38,947 bases of DNA from contig JAUNGE010000032.1 of the NCBI GenBank assembly GCA_030524675.1, forward strand, positions 1-38,947, given 5' to 3'. The notes under the pieces are model-generated. The model saw only the letters and a program-made list of their open reading frames with translations, searched no databases and was not told the origin of the DNA. Source of the DNA: a bacterium. GTDB lineage: Bacteria > Bacillota > Clostridia > Lachnospirales > Lachnospiraceae. Shown one piece after another: positions 30,322 through 38,838 of this stretch. A program made the position numbers and the translations under genes. Numbering within the stretch: position 1 is the stretch's first letter; each line of letters starts with the position of its first letter.

Positions 30322-31317
30322 ATGAGCAGACAGTATGATTTGGTGATTATTGGTTCTGGTCCGGCAGGGCTGGCAGCAGCGATTTATGCGACACGGGCAC
30401 AGTTAAATACACTGGTTTTGGAAAAAGAAGTGATGAGCGGTGGACAGGTGCTGAACACATATGAGGTAGACAATTATCCTGGACTTCCAGGCATCAATGG
30501 ATTTGACATGGGAATGAAATTTCGGGAACATGCCGACAACTTGGGCGCACAGTTTGCTGAGGACCAGGTTTTGAAGATTGCGGCGTTGGATGAGGCAGAA
30601 GAGACAGACAGCGCGGAAGAAAAAGAGTTGGTTGCCGCTGAAGTCCTGGCACCGAGAACAAAAGGATTTCGGATTGTGGGAGAGAATGAGGAATATGAGA
30701 CAAAGGCAGTTGTGATTGCCACAGGCGCCAGACACAGAAAACTGGGAGTTTCGGGCGAGGAAGAATTGGCCGGAAAAGGAGTTTCTTATTGCGCGACATG
30801 CGATGGCGCATTTTTCCGCAAAAAGACGGTGGCAGTGGTCGGCGGCGGCGATGTGGCGCTTGAGGATGCAATATTCCTGGCGCGCGGCTGCGAGAAAGTA
30901 TACCTGATTCACAGAAGAGATGCACTGCGTGGGGCAGCTGTTCTGCAGAAGCGCGTCATGGAAGCAGAAAATATTGAGATTATCTGGGACACTGTGGTGG
31001 AGAAAATTGAAGGGACGAACCGCGTGGAGCAGATTGCGCTGCGCAATGTAAGAACTGGAGAGACCACAGAACTTCCGGTTCAGGGAATTTTCATTGCCGT
31101 GGGAATTGAGCCGAACAGCAGCAGCTTTGAAGGGTTTGTGGAGATGGACAGACAGGGATATATCGTGGCAGGTGAAGACGGAAAGACTTCCGTGGAGGGT
31201 GTATTTGCAGCTGGCGATGTCCGCACAAAGATGCTGCGCCAGATTATCACGGCGGCCGCTGACGGGGCAAACAGCATTACCAGTGTAGAGCGGTATCTGG
31301 CGGAGAGTCAGAATTGA
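30322..31317 (+). CDS. trxB: Thioredoxin reductase
   Basis: This 331-aa flavoprotein transfers electrons from NADPH to thioredoxin. It has FAD motif GSGPAG (11-16), redox-active CATC (157-160), NADPH motif GGGDVA (174-179) and the C-terminal GVFAAGDVR FAD contact. It is about 20 residues longer than usual because of an acidic Glu/Ala-rich insert at about 88-114 (DEAEETDSAEEKELVAAEV) in the first FAD lobe. No thioredoxin gene is adjacent. Confidence 0.93.
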   Translation: MSRQYDLVIIGSGPAGLAAAIYATRAQLNTLVLEKEVMSGGQVLNTYEVDNYPGLPGINGFDMGMKFREHADNLGAQFAEDQVLKIAALDEAEETDSAEEKELVAAEVLAPRTKGFRIVGENEEYETKAVVIATGARHRKLGVSGEEELAGKGVSYCATCDGAFFRKKTVAVVGGGDVALEDAIFLARGCEKVYLIHRRDALRGAAVLQKRVMEAENIEIIWDTVVEKIEGTNRVEQIALRNVRTGETTELPVQGIFIAVGIEPNSSSFEGFVEMDRQGYIVAGEDGKTSVEGVFAAGDVRTKMLRQIITAAADGANSITSVERYLAESQN

Positions 31318-31353
31318 GAGAAACTCAAGAGACGGCAGTGTAAGGAGTCTCTT

Positions 31354-31453
31354 ACAAAAGCAGACACAAAGATTTGTGAAAGCGAATAAGAATAATGAAC
31401 AAAAGCAGACCCAAAGATTTACAAAAGTAAATAAGAATAACTGACAAAAGCAG
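31354..31453 (+). repeat. 45-bp tandem repeat, about 2.2 copies
   Basis: Units start at 31354, 31399 and 31444, each beginning ACAAAAGCAG and containing CAAAGATTT, AAAG and AATAAGAATAA. Copies 1 and 2 differ at a few bases; the third is truncated. It lies between trxB and the NlpC/P60 gene and is not obviously coding. Confidence 0.8.
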
Positions 31454-31490
31454 GAAAAGGCAGAGGGCCAAGAGAACGAGGGAATAGAAA

Positions 31491-33062
31491 GTGTGGAAAC
31501 GGATGAATAAAAATTGGATAAAATACCTGACAGTTTCTTTCTGTATCTTGCAGGCAGCGCCCATCACCTCCATGGCGGCGGGAAATCAGGCTGTGATTCA
31601 GCTCTTTACGAGAGAAACAGGTGCAACTCTGGAAACGAAGGCAGGTCTGTCTTATGATAAGGTGGCAATCAGCCACGTTACGAACTATGTCAATGTCAGG
31701 GCAGAGGCAAACACAAACAGCTCTATCGTAGGAAAGATTTATAACAACTGTGCAGCTCTGATTCTCTCATCTGTCAATGCGGAAGATGGGCTGTGGTATC
31801 AGATTGAATCTGGAAATGTAACCGGATACATCAAGGCCGAGTATTTTATTACAGGTGCGGAGGCGGAACAGCTGGCAAAAAAAGTGGGAACAGAATTTGC
31901 CAAAATCAAGAATGCCACAACGCTTCGTCTGCGGGAAAAGCCGAGCTTGGACAGTAAGACACTGACACTTCTGGCGGAAGGTGCGGAGTATGTTGTGGAA
32001 GCGGAGGAAGGCGATTTCGTCAAAATCTGTGTGGATACGGACCTTACTGGGTATGTCTCCAAAGATTACATAGAAACGTGGATTGTATTTGACACGGCAG
32101 TGACACTCGAAGAAGAGAAGGAAAGGCAGGAAGAGAGCGAAAAGCGAAAGAAAGAGGCGGATGAGGCCATTCGCCAGCTGGAAGAAATCAAGCAGATTGA
32201 GGCGGCAAATCCGCTCGGTACAGCAGAACAGACAGAAAACGGCATGGAGGGCACGGTGGTTATCCCTGGCGGCTCCAGTCAGTCGAGCGGCACTGCGGGA
32301 AATGGAAGTACAGGAAGCGCAGGCAGCGGCAATACTGCGAACGCTGGAAATGCAGGTACAGGCACAGGAAACAGCAGTGCGGCAAGCAGTTCTGGAGGTC
32401 AGACGGGCGCTGCACAGATTCAGGCGCCTGGTTCAAACACGGAACAGAGCGGAGTCATTACCATTCAGCCAGGAGGCAGTCAGAATAACACGAGTTCTGG
32501 CACGGGTTCTCTGGTACCAGGAGGACCAGAGGGAAGCACCAGCGCGAATTCAACAGGAAACACAGGCAGCACAAACAATACAAATACTGCAGGGAATACG
32601 GGAAACAGCGGAACAGAAAGCAGTTCTCTGGTATCCGGCGGCCCGAATAGTTCCCAGAATGCAGGAACTGCGGCGACTGCGGATAAGGAAAAAGTGGAGA
32701 CAGCGACACGTACAGCGATTGTTGCTTATGCAAAGCAGTTCCTGGGAAATCCCTATGTGTACGGCGGGACAAGCTTGACAAACGGTGCGGACTGCTCTGG
32801 ATTTGTGCAGAGTATCTTTGCACACTTTGGTATCACAACAGGGCGTTCTTCCAGAGACCAGGCGGCGAAAGGAACGACCATTGCTGTGAGCGATGTGCAG
32901 CCAGGAGATTTGCTGTTCTACGCCAGCGGGGACTACATAAACCATGTGGCAATTTATATCGGCGGAAATCAGGTTATCCATGCAAGCAACTCGCGGACAG
33001 GCATTATTATCTCACCAGCAAATTACAGAACTCCGTATAAAGCAGTTACCTTCTTAAAATAA
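31491..33062 (+). CDS. Secreted SH3-NlpC/P60 peptidoglycan endopeptidase
   Basis: This 523-aa protein has a signal peptide (basic MWKRMNKNWIK, then a hydrophobic core ending SMAA near residue 30). Two SH3-like cell-wall domains follow at about 60-120 (NYVNVRAEANTNSSIVGKI) and 135-200 (LRLREKPSLDSKTLTLL). After a Glu/Lys-rich helix comes a long Gly/Ser/Asn/Thr linker (about 245-400) and a C-terminal NlpC/P60 domain with C435 (DCSGF), H485 (NHVAIYIG) and H497. It probably cleaves peptide stems during growth or division. GTG 31491 is chosen (GAGGGA upstream); ATG 31503 is possible. Confidence 0.9.
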   Translation: MWKRMNKNWIKYLTVSFCILQAAPITSMAAGNQAVIQLFTRETGATLETKAGLSYDKVAISHVTNYVNVRAEANTNSSIVGKIYNNCAALILSSVNAEDGLWYQIESGNVTGYIKAEYFITGAEAEQLAKKVGTEFAKIKNATTLRLREKPSLDSKTLTLLAEGAEYVVEAEEGDFVKICVDTDLTGYVSKDYIETWIVFDTAVTLEEEKERQEESEKRKKEADEAIRQLEEIKQIEAANPLGTAEQTENGMEGTVVIPGGSSQSSGTAGNGSTGSAGSGNTANAGNAGTGTGNSSAASSSGGQTGAAQIQAPGSNTEQSGVITIQPGGSQNNTSSGTGSLVPGGPEGSTSANSTGNTGSTNNTNTAGNTGNSGTESSSLVSGGPNSSQNAGTAATADKEKVETATRTAIVAYAKQFLGNPYVYGGTSLTNGADCSGFVQSIFAHFGITTGRSSRDQAAKGTTIAVSDVQPGDLLFYASGDYINHVAIYIGGNQVIHASNSRTGIIISPANYRTPYKAVTFLK

Positions 33063-33129
33063 CCGGAGAAACAGGCTGTATAGCGTATGAAAAAAACATA
33101 AATGAAAAGAAACAGGGAGGAACAGAAGT

Positions 33130-33933
33130 ATGGCCAAGTTTGGTTTTATCGGAATGGGAAATATGGGATATGCGATTTTGAAGGGACTTTTGAAACAGTA
33201 TGCTCCAGAAGAACTGCTGTTTACGGATGTGAATGAAGAGCGTATGAAAAAAGTCAGCCAGGAGACGGGGGTTTTGTATGCACTGAGCAACGCAGAGTGT
33301 GCAAATCAGGTCAAATATTTGGTTCTGGCAGTAAAGCCGCAGTACTATAACATTGTTTTGAAGAACATTCAGCATGTGGTGACACCAAAACACATTGTCA
33401 TCTCGATTGCTCCAGGAATCACCATTGATTCCCTGAAGGATAAGCTGGGAAAAGATAAGAGAATTGTGCGCGCCATGCCAAATACACCAGCACTGCTGGG
33501 CGAAGGTATGACAGGAGTGAGCTATGAGGACGAACTGTACACCAATGCGGAGAAGGCAGTGTTAAATGGATTTTTCCGCTCTTTTGGAAAGATGGAGAAA
33601 GTGGAAGAGCGCCTGATGGATGCCGTGGGAAGCCTGAGCGGATGCTCTCCGGCCTATATCTACATGCTGATTGAGGCAATGGCAGATGGAGGCGTGAAGT
33701 ATGGACTTCCAAGACAGAAGGCATACGATATGGCAGCGCAGACTGTGCTTGGCAGTGCAAAAATGGTGCTGGAGACAGGAATGCATCCTGGGGAGCTGAA
33801 AGATATGGTCTGCTCACCTGGAGGAACTACGATTGAGGGCGTCAGCGCACTGGAGGAAAGCGGATTCCGCAGCGCCATCATCAAGGCGATTGATGCAAGT
33901 TATGAGAAAACAATGAAAATGAAGAACGCATAA
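33130..33933 (+). CDS. proC: Pyrroline-5-carboxylate reductase
   Basis: This 267-aa enzyme reduces 1-pyrroline-5-carboxylate to proline with NAD(P)H. The N-terminal Rossmann motif GMGNMG is at residues 8-13, and the family's C-terminal signature SPGGTTIEGVSALEESGFR is present. GGGAGGAACAGAAGT precedes ATG. It ends at a strong terminator, so it is likely monocistronic or shares a transcript with the NlpC/P60 gene 67 bases upstream. Confidence 0.95.
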   Translation: MAKFGFIGMGNMGYAILKGLLKQYAPEELLFTDVNEERMKKVSQETGVLYALSNAECANQVKYLVLAVKPQYYNIVLKNIQHVVTPKHIVISIAPGITIDSLKDKLGKDKRIVRAMPNTPALLGEGMTGVSYEDELYTNAEKAVLNGFFRSFGKMEKVEERLMDAVGSLSGCSPAYIYMLIEAMADGGVKYGLPRQKAYDMAAQTVLGSAKMVLETGMHPGELKDMVCSPGGTTIEGVSALEESGFRSAIIKAIDASYEKTMKMKNA

Positions 33934-33952
33934 GTTGGTGTGGGTTTGACAG

Positions 33953-34017
33953 ATACCATCGGACAGAAAACAGCCGTGAATGTGGCATTTGTTTTCTGTT
34001 TGATGGTATTTTTTTTG
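33953..34017 (+). terminator. Terminator after proC
   Basis: ATACCATC-GGACAGAAAACA pairs with TGTTTTCTGTTT-GATGGTAT (outer arms 33953-33960 and 34002-34009), followed by a run of eight or nine T residues. Confidence 0.92.
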
Positions 34018-34041
34018 CCTGATAGCGTCATAACTTAAAAA

Positions 34042-34077
34042 TCCTACCTTGACAGTAGGAAATATCAGTGCTATACT
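34042..34077 (+). promoter_or_regulatory. isc promoter with a probable Rrf2 operator
   Basis: TTGACA (34049-34054) and TATACT (34072-34077) are exactly 17 bases apart. The inverted repeat TCCTAC (34042-34047) / GTAGGA (34055-34060) brackets the -35 box, the expected place for autorepression by the downstream Rrf2 protein. Confidence 0.88.
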
Positions 34078-34139
34078 GCTCTTCAGAAAGAGAACAGAAA
34101 GCGTGTAAAGACAGCAGGAAGTCGCGGAGGAGGAAGAAA

Positions 34140-34592
34140 ATGAAGCTTTCGACGAAAGGGCGATATGGATTGCGGGCGATGTTGGATCTTGCAGTGTATG
34201 GGGAAGAACAGCCAGTGTCTATCCGAAGCATTTCAGAGAGACAGAATATTTCAGAGAGCTATCTGGAACAGCTGATTGCGAAGCTGAAGAAGGCAGGGCT
34301 CGTGGAGAGCGTGCGCGGCGCAGGAGGCGGCTACCATATTGCGCGGGATGCATCCAAGATTTCTGTGGGAGAAGTGTTATATGCCTTGGAGGGAGATTTG
34401 AATCCGGTAGACTGTGGGGCGATTCTGGCAGAAGGCGGCTGCAGAAATGAGAAGGAATGTCTGAGCCGTTATGCATGGCAGAAGATTCATCAGAGCATAC
34501 AGAATACGGTGGATCACATGTATCTGAGCGAGCTGATTGAACAAGGAAGAGCACATGCAGGAAAAGAACATACAGAAAGAGAAGACACATAG
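34140..34592 (+). CDS. iscR: Rrf2-family Fe-S cluster regulator (IscR-like)
   Basis: This 150-aa winged-helix repressor has MKLSTKGRYGLRAMLDLA at its start, recognition helix SESYLEQLIAKLKKAGLVESVRGAGGGY, and three cysteines C92, C101 and C107 placed as in [2Fe-2S] IscR-type sensors. It precedes iscS and iscU, so it probably represses them when clusters are sufficient. ATG 34140 follows GGAGGAGGAAGAA; the longer frame includes its own promoter. A CymR-type role in cysteine metabolism is less likely because CymR lacks the cluster cysteines. Confidence 0.9.
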   Translation: MKLSTKGRYGLRAMLDLAVYGEEQPVSIRSISERQNISESYLEQLIAKLKKAGLVESVRGAGGGYHIARDASKISVGEVLYALEGDLNPVDCGAILAEGGCRNEKECLSRYAWQKIHQSIQNTVDHMYLSELIEQGRAHAGKEHTEREDT

Positions 34593-34691
34593 AAAAAATG
34601 AAGTAATAATGAAAAATGAAGTAAAAATAAAATAGGATTAGGAAATAGAAGAAATTGAAACATAGAATGTAGGAGGAAGAAATAGAACATT

Positions 34692-35879
34692 ATGGATAAA
34701 AAACTGATCTATCTGGATAATGCAGCGACAACAAGAATGAGACAGGAAGTTGTGGATGCGATGCTTCCCTATATGACAGAATTATATGGAAATGCATCTG
34801 CTGTTTACAGCTTTTCTGACACAGCAAAGAAAGCGCTGAATGACAGCCGTGCTGTGATGGCGGATATTCTGGGCTGTGAGAAGCGAGAGATTTATTTTAC
34901 CGGATGCGGCAGCGAATCCGATAACTGGGCATTGAAGGCGACAGCGGAGGCATATGCTGCGAAGGGAAACCACATTATTACGACAAAAATCGAGCATCAT
35001 GCGATTCTCCACACATGCGAGTGGTTGGAAAAACACGGCGTTGAGGTGACATACCTTAATGTGGACAAGGATGGTCTGATAGACCTAAAAGAGCTGGAGG
35101 AAGCAATCCGTCCGACCACTATTCTGATTTCTGTTATGTTTGCCAACAATGAGATTGGAACGATTGAGCCGATTCGTGAGATTGGTGAGATTGCAAAGAA
35201 GCACGGTGTGCTGTTCCATACAGATGCGGTGCAGGCGTTTGGCAAAGTGCCGATTTCTGTGGATGATATGCACATTGACATGCTCAGTGCCAGCGCTCAC
35301 AAGTTACATGGTCCAAAAGGCGTCGGATTGCTGTATATTCGCCAGGGCGTGAAAATCCGCTCTTTTATACATGGCGGTGCACAGGAGAGAAAACGCCGTG
35401 CAGGAACAGAAAATATTCCAGGTATTGTGGGATTTGCAAAAGCGGCGGAGTTGGCGGCAGCGACCATGCAGGAGAGCGCTGAGAGAGAGACAAAGCTGCG
35501 CGATTATCTGATGGAGCGAGTTCTGACAGAAATTCCGCACTGCTGGGTGAACGGACACAGGACTTTGAGACTTCCAGGAAATGTGAGCTTTGGTTTTCAG
35601 TTTATCGAGGGCGAGTCTCTTCTGATTAAGCTGGATAAGGCAGGAATTTGCGGTTCCAGTGGTTCCGCGTGTACATCTGGCTCTCTGGACCCATCCCATG
35701 TACTTCTGGCAATCGGCCTGCCGCACGAGCTGGCACATGGTTCTCTGCGTTTGACTCTGGGAGATGATACGCAGAAAGAAGATTTGGATTATGTAGTGGA
35801 GAATTTGAAGGAGATTGTTGCGAAACTGAGAGAAATGTCTCCACTGTATGAAGATTATCTGAGAAAATTGAAAAAATAA
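34692..35879 (+). CDS. iscS: Cysteine desulfurase
   Basis: This 395-aa PLP enzyme takes sulfur from cysteine for Fe-S assembly. It has the PLP lysine K204 (SASAHKLHGPKG), H-bonding HH in KIEHHAILH, and the persulfide cysteine C327 in the short-loop form GSSGSACTSGS, which marks the IscS/NifS class. It lies 99 bases after iscR-like and before iscU. GGAGG at about 34672 lies 15 bases from the ATG, unusually far, so initiation may be weak. Confidence 0.95.
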   Translation: MDKKLIYLDNAATTRMRQEVVDAMLPYMTELYGNASAVYSFSDTAKKALNDSRAVMADILGCEKREIYFTGCGSESDNWALKATAEAYAAKGNHIITTKIEHHAILHTCEWLEKHGVEVTYLNVDKDGLIDLKELEEAIRPTTILISVMFANNEIGTIEPIREIGEIAKKHGVLFHTDAVQAFGKVPISVDDMHIDMLSASAHKLHGPKGVGLLYIRQGVKIRSFIHGGAQERKRRAGTENIPGIVGFAKAAELAAATMQESAERETKLRDYLMERVLTEIPHCWVNGHRTLRLPGNVSFGFQFIEGESLLIKLDKAGICGSSGSACTSGSLDPSHVLLAIGLPHELAHGSLRLTLGDDTQKEDLDYVVENLKEIVAKLREMSPLYEDYLRKLKK

Positions 35880-35968
35880 TGGAAAAGAATAAGAAATTTA
35901 ATAAAATAGGCGAAGATTGAAACAAATTCGATCAGACGGGACATATTTAGAAATTTGGAGGAAGAATT

Positions 35969-36403
35969 ATGTATAGTGAGAAAGTAATGGACCATTTTGA
36001 ACATCCGAGAAATGTAGGAGAAATTGAGAATGCAAGCGGTACAGGAACCGTAGGAAACCCGAAATGCGGCGATATTATGAGAATTTATCTGGATATTGAT
36101 GAAAATCAGGTGATTCGTGACTGTAAATTCAAGACATATGGATGTGGTGCGGCAGTTGCTACCAGCAGTATGGCGACAGAGATGGTCAAAGGAAAAACAA
36201 TCCAGGAGGCCATGAAAGTGACAAACAAAGCAGTTGCAGAAGCTCTGGACGGACTTCCGCCAGTGAAAATGCACTGTTCTCTTCTGGCAGAGGAAGCAAT
36301 CCATGCCGCATTGTGGGACTATGCGAAGAAGAACGGCATCACAATCGAGGGACTTTCTGAGCCGAAGGACAACATCGATGAGGAAGATGAAGAAGAGTAC
36401 TAA
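35969..36403 (+). CDS. iscU: Fe-S cluster scaffold protein
   Basis: This 144-aa scaffold of the NifU-N/IscU family has the three cluster ligands C33, C59 and C103 with D35 and H102 alongside (NPKCGD, YGCGAAVA, KMHCS). It accepts sulfur from IscS, encoded 89 bases upstream, and passes on assembled clusters. The C-terminus has a short acidic tail (NIDEEDEEEY). TTGGAGGAAGAATT precedes the start. Confidence 0.94.
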   Translation: MYSEKVMDHFEHPRNVGEIENASGTGTVGNPKCGDIMRIYLDIDENQVIRDCKFKTYGCGAAVATSSMATEMVKGKTIQEAMKVTNKAVAEALDGLPPVKMHCSLLAEEAIHAALWDYAKKNGITIEGLSEPKDNIDEEDEEEY

Positions 36404-36466
36404 AAATTAAGAATAAGAACAGTAGTAATAACGGGAATGAGAACGATACTGAGAATCATGCAGAAC

Positions 36467-36519
36467 ATTAAAATTGAGCATTAAAATTTGGCGTTAAAAT
36501 TGGATGCTGAAATTAGGTG
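36467..36519 (+). repeat. Short degenerate tandem repeat before nudF
   Basis: Four units related to ATTAAAATTGAGC follow each other with a period of 13-15 bases between iscU and nudF. The 37090-37200 gap after nudF also shows degenerate GTGAAAT-type repetition. No function is evident. Confidence 0.55.
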
Positions 36520-36555
36520 TCAAAAAGGATAAATGATGTACGGGGGAGGATACAA

Positions 36556-37089
36556 ATGGAGCCGGTAAAGAGATTAAAAAGAGAACTGGTATACAAGGGA
36601 ACGATTTTGAATGTCTACAAAGATACGGTGGAGGCAAATGGGCATAGAGCGGAATGGGATTTTATTCATCATGACGGAGCCGCCGCTGTTGTTCCAGTGA
36701 CAGAGGATGGAAAGATTCTGATGGTGCGTCAGTACCGCAATGCTCTGGACTGTGAGACTTTGGAAATTCCTGCCGGAAAACTGGATTCTCCGGACGAGAG
36801 AAAATACGACTGTGCATATCGCGAACTGGAGGAAGAGACTGGATATCACAGTGATAATCTGGAGTATCTTTTGACTGTGAACACGACGATTGCTTTTTGT
36901 GATGAGTCGATTGACATCTTTGTAGCGAGAGATTTAAAGCCAACAAAGCAGCATCTGGACGAAGATGAAGTCATCAATGTTGAGGCATGGACGGTTGAAG
37001 ACCTGAAGGAACTGATTTACAGCGGAAAGATGACAGATGGAAAGACTGTGGCAGCTATCATGACCTATGCGGCAAAATACGGAAAATAA
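36556..37089 (+). CDS. nudF: ADP-ribose pyrophosphatase-type Nudix hydrolase
   Basis: This 177-aa enzyme hydrolyses ADP-ribose or similar nucleotide diphosphates. The Nudix box spans residues 74-97 (from GKLDSP to RELEEETGY), with the REUxEE glutamates E90, E93 and E94; one extra residue lies between the first Gly and Glu compared with the canonical pattern. ATG 36556 follows GGGGGAGGA. The order nudF-spoIIM-xerD resembles Bacillus, where a fur gene also lies in between. Confidence 0.9.
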   Translation: MEPVKRLKRELVYKGTILNVYKDTVEANGHRAEWDFIHHDGAAAVVPVTEDGKILMVRQYRNALDCETLEIPAGKLDSPDERKYDCAYRELEEETGYHSDNLEYLLTVNTTIAFCDESIDIFVARDLKPTKQHLDEDEVINVEAWTVEDLKELIYSGKMTDGKTVAAIMTYAAKYGK

Positions 37090-37207
37090 CAGAATCATGT
37101 ATGTCAATATGGAATCATGCATATGAATGTGAAATCGCATATGTGAACGCAGAACTACACATAATAGTGTGAAATGCACTGTGAAATTACACATAATTTA
37201 CAAAATT

Positions 37208-37255
37208 CCGGCGTAGACTGAGAATAAGAACAGGCAGTCTGCGGCGGGATTTTTT
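37208..37255 (+). terminator. Terminator-like hairpin abutting the spoIIM start
   Basis: CCGGCGTAGACTG (37208-37220) pairs with CAGTCTGCGGCGG (37235-37247) with two imperfect positions, followed by six T residues; the spoIIM ATG is the next base (37256). The right arm contains the only candidate ribosome site (GGCGGG). It may end nudF transcription, sequester spoIIM translation, or both. Confidence 0.75.
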
Positions 37256-37789
37256 ATGGAGAAAATTTGGAAATGGAAAATAGGAGCAGGACAGCAGATT
37301 GCACTGTTGTTTCTGGTGGGAGTGCTGGGAGGTACTATATACGGAAATCTGGCGGGGCAGGAAATCTCGTTTGGGAGGTTTTCTTTCGCGAGTCTGCTGC
37401 ATGCAGGGAACGGGGCAGTATTTCAAAGCGTTCTGGGGCAGCGCATGGCAGAAACACTTCTTCTCTGGGTTGTGGGAATGACAGAACTGGCGGTTCCGAT
37501 GGTCCTGCTGTTTGTCGGCCTGTATGGGTTCCTTTCCGGCTTCCTTCTGACCGTGTGTGTGGTACAAAAAGGCATAGCCGGGATTGTGTTATTTTGGGCG
37601 ATCAGCCTGCCGCAGTATCTCGTGTATGTTCCTGTGTGGTATCAGATGGCGCTCTGGGGATATCGGAGTGACCGCCGTGTACACTGGTCCGGAATTTTCT
37701 TTGCCGTGCTTCTGACAGTGGCAGCCTGCGTGCTAGAAGCATATCTGAATCCATATCTGATAAAAATAATCGCACAGTTTCTGGCGTAA
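37256..37789 (+). CDS. spoIIM: Stage II sporulation protein M family membrane protein
   Basis: This 177-aa polytopic membrane protein has about five hydrophobic segments (IALLFLVGVLGGTIYG; LLLWVVGMTELAVPMVLLFVGLYGFLSGF; IAGIVLFWAISLPQYLVYV; a C-terminal IFFAVLLTVAACVLEAY) and the Pro-Gln-Tyr motif near the fourth. SpoIIM belongs to the DMP peptidoglycan-remodelling complex that drives engulfment. Neighbouring nudF and xerD support the assignment. The start is unusual, abutting a terminator-like hairpin; a downstream start is possible but would remove the first basic residues. Confidence 0.8.
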   Translation: MEKIWKWKIGAGQQIALLFLVGVLGGTIYGNLAGQEISFGRFSFASLLHAGNGAVFQSVLGQRMAETLLLWVVGMTELAVPMVLLFVGLYGFLSGFLLTVCVVQKGIAGIVLFWAISLPQYLVYVPVWYQMALWGYRSDRRVHWSGIFFAVLLTVAACVLEAYLNPYLIKIIAQFLA

Positions 37790-37865
37790 TTAAGAAAAAA
37801 TTTTTCTATATATTGCGTTCGAGGTAAAAAACGCAAAAAATGCTGTAAAAATAGAAAAATTGTAT

Positions 37866-37894
37866 TTGCTTTCATCAATATTTGCGGATATAAT
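37866..37894 (+). promoter_or_regulatory. Probable xerD promoter
   Basis: TTGCTT (37866-37871) and TATAAT (37889-37894) are 17 bases apart in an AT-rich gap, 50 bases before the xerD start. Confidence 0.65.
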
Positions 37895-37944
37895 AGAAAA
37901 AGCAGTTGCAGTACGAGTGTGAGGAAGGGTGTAGGATATTCGTT

Positions 37945-38838
37945 ATGACAGAGGAAATCAAACAATTTATTGCGTATGTATCAGATATCAAAAAGATGTC
38001 GAAAAATACCGAAGTTTCTTATCAGAGAGATTTGCTTCAGATGGCAGAGTATTTGAGAGAACAGGGAATCGGACAGGTGGAGAAGGTGACGGAGACCAGC
38101 CTGAATTCTTATATTCTGTATTTGGAAAAAAAGGGAAAAGCAGCAGCGACTATTTCCAGAGAGATTGCGTCCATGAAGGCATTCTTCCGCTATCTGTTCC
38201 GAGAAGGCAGGATACAGGAAGACCCGTCCGAAAACTTAAAGGCGCCTAGAATTGAGAGAAAGCTTCCAGATATTTTGTCCGTGGAAGAAGTGCAGAGATT
38301 ATTGGAGCAGCCGTCAGGCAGCACGCCAAAGGAAATACGGGATAAGGCAATGCTGGAATTGATGTATGCAACCGGTCTGAAAGTGTCGGAGATCATCGCA
38401 TTAAGAGTGGAAGATGTCAATATGGCGGTAGGATTTCTCACCTGCCATGAGGGAAAGAAGGAGCGAATGGTTCCGTTCGGAAGAAACGCCAAGAATTCTC
38501 TTGCCAGATATCTGGATGGTACGAGAAACGCTATGATACGGGGAGAACAAACCGATGTTTTATTTGTGAATTGTAACGGCAGACCGATGAGCCGCCAGGG
38601 CTTCTGGAAGATTTTAAAATATTATGGAAGAACAGCGCAGCTCTCGATGGAGATCACTCCCCATACACTGCGCCATTGCTTCGCAGCACATCTTCTGGAA
38701 AATGGAGCAGATATCCATGTGGTGCAGGCAATGTTAGGACATGCCGGTGTGGCAAGCACCCAGATGTATATGGCTCTTGGAACGAATCCAAACACAACCA
38801 TGCGAAACACATACCAGGAGTCACATCCTAGAAAATAG
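37945..38838 (+). CDS. xerD: XerD-type tyrosine recombinase
   Basis: This 297-aa protein has the XerC/D layout: an N-terminal SAM-like domain (1-90) and a catalytic domain. H240 and R243 (TPHTLRH), H266 (LGHAG) and nucleophile Y275 (TQMYM) are present, with a candidate active-site Lys in GKKERMVP (about 172). The first catalytic position reads TGLKVSE, with K146 in place of the usual Arg. XerD resolves chromosome dimers at dif with XerC. Location after spoIIM supports xerD rather than xerC. ATG 37945 is chosen for length; the ribosome site is weak (GTGTAGGAT). Confidence 0.88.
   Translation: MTEEIKQFIAYVSDIKKMSKNTEVSYQRDLLQMAEYLREQGIGQVEKVTETSLNSYILYLEKKGKAAATISREIASMKAFFRYLFREGRIQEDPSENLKAPRIERKLPDILSVEEVQRLLEQPSGSTPKEIRDKAMLELMYATGLKVSEIIALRVEDVNMAVGFLTCHEGKKERMVPFGRNAKNSLARYLDGTRNAMIRGEQTDVLFVNCNGRPMSRQGFWKILKYYGRTAQLSMEITPHTLRHCFAAHLLENGADIHVVQAMLGHAGVASTQMYMALGTNPNTTMRNTYQESHPRK

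Noticed and set aside
31354-31453. Possible CRISPR array
   Set aside because: Repeats are tandem without unique spacers, only about two copies, and no cas genes are present.
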